Source: Marchantia polymorpha subsp. ruderalis (taxonomy: Eukaryota; Streptophyta; Marchantiopsida; Marchantiales; Marchantiaceae). From it: 64,000 nt of DNA. Position 1 is the stretch's first letter; each line of letters opens with the position of its first letter. The notes beneath the pieces were generated by a model. The model searched no databases. It had not been told where the DNA came from and worked only from the letters and a program-made list of their open reading frames with translations. The DNA is taken from positions 16,700,501 to 16,764,500 of the forward strand of contig AP031356.1 of NCBI GenBank assembly GCA_037833965.1, written 5' to 3'. Position numbers and translations under genes: made by a program. Positions 59,244 through 64,000 of the stretch are shown here, one piece after another.

Positions 59244-60725
59244 ATAATCAGACTAAGGAGGCTCTTTTAACCTTTTTCGTGTTTTACAACATGGTAGATC
59301 CACCATCGCACGCAAATGAGTTAAAAACAATTGCCAAATGACCATGTTTGACTTTGGCTTGTAATAAAATTCAAGAATTTTGATACTTGAAATTTTGGTT
59401 GAAAATTGTAGACTTATATGAATGTGGACTTAAGCAAGTTTTTATTGTAATTGAAATATATATATAGAGTATGATAACATTGAGCCTCACTTCTATCAAT
59501 ATTAATTATAACTAATATTTAGATTATCAATATAAAATTTTTCATTTCAAGCATTATTCTGAGTAATGTGTGTGAGATCTACTCACTCCTAGTCTACTTT
59601 GATCTTCCTTTGAAATATTTAATTTGATTAATTTCTCAATTTAATTAATTTGTTGTTCTATCATAAAATTGTTGTCTGTATCAACTGTTGAGGATTTTTT
59701 TTGCTTCAAAGCCATAAAATATAAATATTCATTCAAACTTTGATCTTGAAAATTTTGATGTTAATTTATAAAATTCAGTATACTACAACCTCATATCTTT
59801 TCAATTTATGTTTTAATAATTATTTAGTGACAAAAAATGATCTAGCTATAAAAGAAATATTTTTATTATATTGAAAATAATATTTTATCATAAAAAAATG
59901 ACGTGATATCATTACATTATTTTCATATCAATATTATTGCTTTGTATTATAATAATGAAAATAATTGCATGAATTTGGATTATAAAATACATATTGTATA
60001 TTCCAAAAGTATACAATATGTAATGTTTTTCAAGATTTTGAAATAAATTTTAAGTAAATTTTATTTTTATTTTACATTCAGATATTTCTAAAGTTGAATT
60101 TTTATTTCCAAAAAAGAAGAAAATATTTTAACTAATTTTAAAGTACACATGATCAATATTTAAAGTGAAAAAATCTCTTAATTTAATCTTGAATACAGAA
60201 AAAATAAAATATAACACATTTTTTTGTGTAACAGAAAAAAATTATCATGTTTTTTGGTGAAAGAAACGGTTTGTCAGATAAAATTTTGACTTTGTATGAA
60301 CAATAAATTTTTTTTTAGTTATTTGAGAAGAGTTTTTTTGAATGTCTTCAACAGAAGCTTGAAGTGGAGAATTCAGAAGAAGATTAGGATGAACAGTTCT
60401 TAAACACATTGCTTTGTCCATTGCAATATGCTTCCTATGTCTTATTTACATGCTCATAGTGATGTTCAAAATGTCTTGCGTATATTCAACTTATAAAAAA
60501 ATAGAAAAAAAAATGAGATTGTAGGTTGCAGAAAATATTTTCCACACAAACATAATCTATAACGGGAAAAATAACCATAAACACAGTGCAAGTCTTTAAC
60601 ACGTGAGAGGGAGTCTAGAACAAGTCACATGGGGTCAGATTCTTCTTCTTGCAAGGGCTGAATTGTCCTTTACACTACATCAGTTATAAACTATAATCTA
60701 CACTAAACTATAATAGTCCAGGATT
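59244..60725. other. AT-rich spacer
   Basis: Very low GC with no open frames. A 13-base-arm inverted repeat (TACATATTGTATA..TATACAATATGTA) lies at 59988-60022. Composition changes sharply to GC-rich at about 60725-60750. Confidence 0.5.
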
Positions 60726-62190
60726 TTGGATCCATTCTGCAATGTTCTATATTTCGTTGAAGGACCGAGCACCGCTCTCTGTACACTTTGGACACCGAGA
60801 GAAGGCTCGGATTCTACACACAAATTTAGCAATGTGAAAGAAGGGGAAACCGAACGGGGCTAGGAGCAGCGTCAACTGGGGAGGGGATAGGGCGGAATCG
60901 AGCAGCGGATTGCGCCGCGTTCGCGAGCAGGCCGGCTCTCTCTGTGTACCGCTCCGCTCTGGAGAGCCGAGGGGCCAGGGGAAGGTGCCCGCGGGCAGCG
61001 AGGGGGAGGAAGGCCGAGGGCTTGGGGCACGAAGGGCACGAAGGGCACGTGCGATCCGGGCCAGAGAAGGGGCGATCGGTGCCTGCGCATGGTGCATGGT
61101 CAAGGGGGTAGGGGGGAGCGGGGGTAAAAGGGGTTCTCGATATCCTGGAGTCCTGGACCGGGAAGGTTGGCTCGCGCGCAGGGACAAAAACCTTTTCATA
61201 GGCGGTAGCGCGTAGGACCGGACCGGTAGGGCGTCCTTCGGGCAAGAGAATAAACCGGAATGGAAGAAGGCACCGAAATTCGGTCCGTCCGTCGACATAA
61301 TATCCTCTCGCCGAACGGCGGTAACGTGAGGGTAGTGGGCCCCGCGCTTCCCGAACTCCGTGAACGGACCCCGAAAAAACGTCAGCCCCCCTCCCAGCAC
61401 AGCGGACGACGTGACCTGCGGTCCGTAGCGAAGGTCGCAAGCGTTCTGCCGTGGGGAACCAACTCGTATTGCGCCGTCAAGTGCGACCGTCGGTCGAGCG
61501 GAGCGGGGCTCCATCCGCTGGCGGGCCCGCGGTCAACAAGTTGACGCCCGGCGGCGCAGAGATTCCACCGTTGGGGAGCCTCGGTGGTACAGCGGTAGTT
61601 GGCCTCCCGGGGCTCCATCCACCACCCGACGTCGGCTTTACTGCTCAGAGCTCTTTTATACTTTCTTATCCATGTCTGCCGTCAAAGGTTATCCCTGCGC
61701 CGGGTGGGGGGCTTAAGACTGGAAGCCCTATGCGTGCACGATTTGGCTTGTTCCGCCTGCCCCTACCGCTGCCCCCTCCCTCGCGCTCCCGCACAGTGCG
61801 CCTCGCGGTCTCTCCTCCTGCCCGGAGCCCACCGCGGCAGCCGGTCATGTCAAGGCCTGCATGACTTGCTCGGCACTCTTCCGCTGTCCCGCGAAACGAT
61901 GGCTTCCGACGACCCCCGTCCCGCCCTCCTCCCCCCGCCCGTCATTACACCCCCCGGACAGGACATCCAATCTCGCTGAGCTTCGCGGGGCTTACGGCTT
62001 TGGGGCTTGGGGAGCTTGGGGCTTGGGGCTAGTACCGAGAGGGTTAGACCTCGGAAGCCTCGCCTGTTCATTTCCCTTCGCCGGCAGTCCCGACGACGCA
62101 GTGTGAACGGGCCTGACGTGCCTCGGGGGAGAAACGAAAAGCATCGGCGCGATATTGATTGCTCGGTGCCCACGTCCGCATCGGGGCGAT
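60726..62190. promoter_or_regulatory. GC-rich block upstream of a candidate promoter
   Basis: GC-rich, stop-poor sequence with long overlapping open frames on both strands (for example 60747-61514 and 60826-61440, minus). These encode Pro/Arg/Ser-rich peptides without recognised domains, so I treat them as non-coding. A GGGCACGAA repeat lies at about 61024-61050. Given the TATA box and exon candidate that follow, this is most simply a GC-rich upstream region. An organelle-derived insertion is an alternative. Confidence 0.35.
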
Positions 62191-62198
62191 TATAAAAG
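62191..62198 (+). promoter_or_regulatory. TATA box (TATAAAAG)
   Basis: TATAAAAG in an otherwise GC-rich stretch, 46 bases upstream of the ATG at 62237. That spacing fits a plant core promoter with a very short leader (start near 62222-62230). Confidence 0.5.
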
Positions 62199-62236
62199 CC
62201 CGAAGAAAAGCCCCGTTCACACACACGAACCAGTGC

Positions 62237-62287
62237 ATGGCGGAAATGGTTGAGGAGGCTTTGATTCCGACGGCATTTGTGTGCGCG
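62237..62287 (+). CDS. Candidate first exon of a + strand gene running off toward the window end
   Basis: ATG in a TGCATGGCGG context (a good plant start) opens MAEMVEEALIPTAFVCA, followed directly by a consensus donor GCG|GTAAGC. Read through, the frame stops eight codons later, so the exon makes sense only if spliced. No second exon could be identified before 64000, and the 17 residues are too few to name a family. The TATA box upstream is the main support. Confidence 0.38.
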
Positions 62288-64000
62288 GTAAGCGGGAAAG
62301 GGTCGACCCCGTGACGAGCGCAAGAGCGCCGAGAAAGGAACCGCGAGGGCCTCGCCCGTCGGAGGTCGTCGACCGGGGCAACCGGGGCGACCGGACCGCC
62401 GGAAGCCCTTCGCGTCTTTCGCTTGACTTGGGGAAACATAAATTCTGTGGGAACCCAGGTCGAGCTCCGGGCCGCTGGAATCTGCGCCAGGCCGGCCCTG
62501 CAGGCCCCGGGGGCCTAGTCTAGCAGGGGGCTGGGCCTGGGCCTGGGGAGGGGGCTAGGTGGTGAGCAGTGCGGTGATTCAGGATAAGCAATCCGAGATC
62601 GGGGCTGGAGTAATCCGGAGGGTAAAGCGGTGTGGTGTGGGTCAGAGGGCCTAGGACAAAAAGGTGACACTCGATGGAACACGTAGACTCCGGTTCGGAT
62701 CCGCGAGGCCAAAGTGGGTGACACGACATGAAGGCAGAAAAGGCGATGCTGATTTGTTCGGTCACCTCGGTGTGGTGTTCACGTGCGGTTGGATCCGACG
62801 CACTCATTCCCGAATCCTGCTGCCTTCGCCTCGACTTGACTCCCCGGCCTGTGCCGATGATCATGCGCTTTGACCTCAGCAGATTCCGAGGCCAGGGCGG
62901 GCCGGCTCAGATGTTGCACATCGAGGCAAAGTCGGCACCCCCTCCTACACATGGATCCATGGCTCGACAGCGGCACTGCCTGCGCTCCCAGTCAAGTCGC
63001 CTCCTTTTGGAGGGAACCGATTCCTACATGTCGAAGGCGGTTCGACTCGACTAGATTAGACTGGGCTCGCCTCGTCGCCATGGCAGGTGGTTCCCGGTGG
63101 ATCTCCCTGACATCTCAGTTACTATTCTCGTGTTCCAACTTGTAGCCTGCTCGTCTCGTACAATTTTCCGTGGATAAACTTGTCACACTTTGAGAAAAGC
63201 AAGGGCGACTTCGCAAAGTGTGGTGGATCCGTCCGGATTTTTATGCACGGATTGATTCGTCGCGGCAAGTTGCACCATAAATGAAACAAGTCTTCTGTCG
63301 AGTTCTGACTCGGCCCGAGGGAGGGTTCCAGGTTTCCAGCTGCATTGTCTGAGTTCCGAGCTGCTCGATAAGTCTCGCTGGAGCTCGGATGATGGGCTCT
63401 TCAAGGGTGGCATGATAAGGGCCTAAATATCTGTCTAGTCACATCGGAGAGAAAACATCATGCCTTGCTTTGCCTTGTCCTCAGGTCATGTTTGAATCCA
63501 ATTTATCGCTCGACGTGTGTCGATTTATTGAGGAATCAAGCGCTCAGCGAGAGCTTCCATCTTTTCCTCCAGGGCTCCGAAAGTCGTGCGTGGCCACAGT
63601 GACTGGACTGTTGAGCTTTAAGCCAATTTACTCGCACTAGGGTTCGCATCGTTACGCACGAGACACTCTCAAGGAACGAACTGGAAATGGAAATAGTTTT
63701 CAACCAGCAATTGACGCGTCTCGGTTTCACCTCATTGCCCCCAGCGCAAAGATCAGGACTGCAATCAGGACCACAATGACATCAGGTCAAGTACAAGCGA
63801 CGTTTGAACTCGAGAGGACGATGGAGACGCATGGAGCTCCAGAGGGCAAGACCGCTTATCTCATTCCTGGCATATGGTGAAACGCGTGTAATTTCAATTT
63901 TGACTTGATTGGATAGTGTGCAAGTTCAAAATCGAAATAATCGCATCTCGAGCAAGTTGATTAAAGCAGAGAGGAAAGTGGACAAGTATGGGGCCGGAAA
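62288..64000. other. Probable intron and downstream DNA to the window end
   Basis: GC-rich to about 63420, then balanced. No open frame could be linked to the candidate exon at 62237 with a clear acceptor. Frames at 62728-63054 and 62870-63145 (+) have no recognised similarity. Confidence 0.35.

Noticed and set aside
60747-61514. 255-codon minus-strand frame
   Set aside because: Same reason: GC-rich, several long overlapping frames, no domain.
61579-61650. tRNA-like start (GGTGGTACAGCGGTAG)
   Set aside because: D-arm-like sequence only; no GTTCRA T-loop or paired acceptor stem downstream.

Overview
The window reads as nuclear DNA of a land plant. Protein-coding genes are split by many short introns with GT..AG borders. 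Intergenic DNA is very AT-rich, while gene 5' regions are long and GC-rich. Four genes could be assembled exon by exon, and each belongs to a plant protein family. About one gene per 15 kb, long GC-rich leaders and AT-rich repeat-filled spacers would suit a bryophyte (liverwort-like), but the species assignment is inference from layout and style only.

Layout from left to right. (1) 1326-5911 (+): BSH, the plant SNF5/INI1 core subunit of SWI/SNF chromatin remodellers, 243 aa. (2) 5.9-20.2 kb: AT-rich spacer with two copies of a ~370 bp inverted-repeat MITE, one interrupted by a 443 bp hAT-type MITE with a perfect 8 bp target duplication, a 42 bp perfect palindrome, a possible LTR remnant, and then a GC-rich leader. 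(3) 20268-28781 (+): a 1,920-codon gene ending in a membrane domain like the 'membrane protein of ER body' (MEB) branch of the VIT1/CCC1 family, preceded by a very long, acidic, repeat-rich N-terminal part with a C2HC zinc finger and a Cys-x2-Cys box. (4) 31380-35666 (+): a WW-domain DEAD-box RNA helicase of the plant DRH1/RH14/RH46 group, 597 aa. (5) 35.7-48 kb: repeats, including a decayed ~380 bp tandem array and a 2.5 kb inverted repeat with a third partial copy. (6) 49166-51164 (-): an AIRP2-type RING E3 ubiquitin ligase, 244 aa. (7) 51.2-64 kb: GC-rich upstream DNA, a GC-rich block at 54.6-55.4 kb of unknown (perhaps organellar) origin, a dead pogo/Tigger-type transposase with a duplicated C-terminal half, and a second GC-rich block with a TATA box and a likely first exon of a further + strand gene at 62.2 kb.

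The genes do not form a functional cluster: chromatin remodelling, an ER/vacuole-type membrane protein, RNA unwinding and ubiquitin ligation sit side by side, as is usual in plant nuclear DNA. The least ordinary object is the giant MEB-like gene. Eight of its nine introns are phase 1, it has a stop-free in-frame intron that encodes hydrophobic sequence, and short Cys/aromatic boxes recur near the ends of successive exons.

Gene models were built by hand from splice signals, frame continuity and remembered family sequences. No search or expression data were available.
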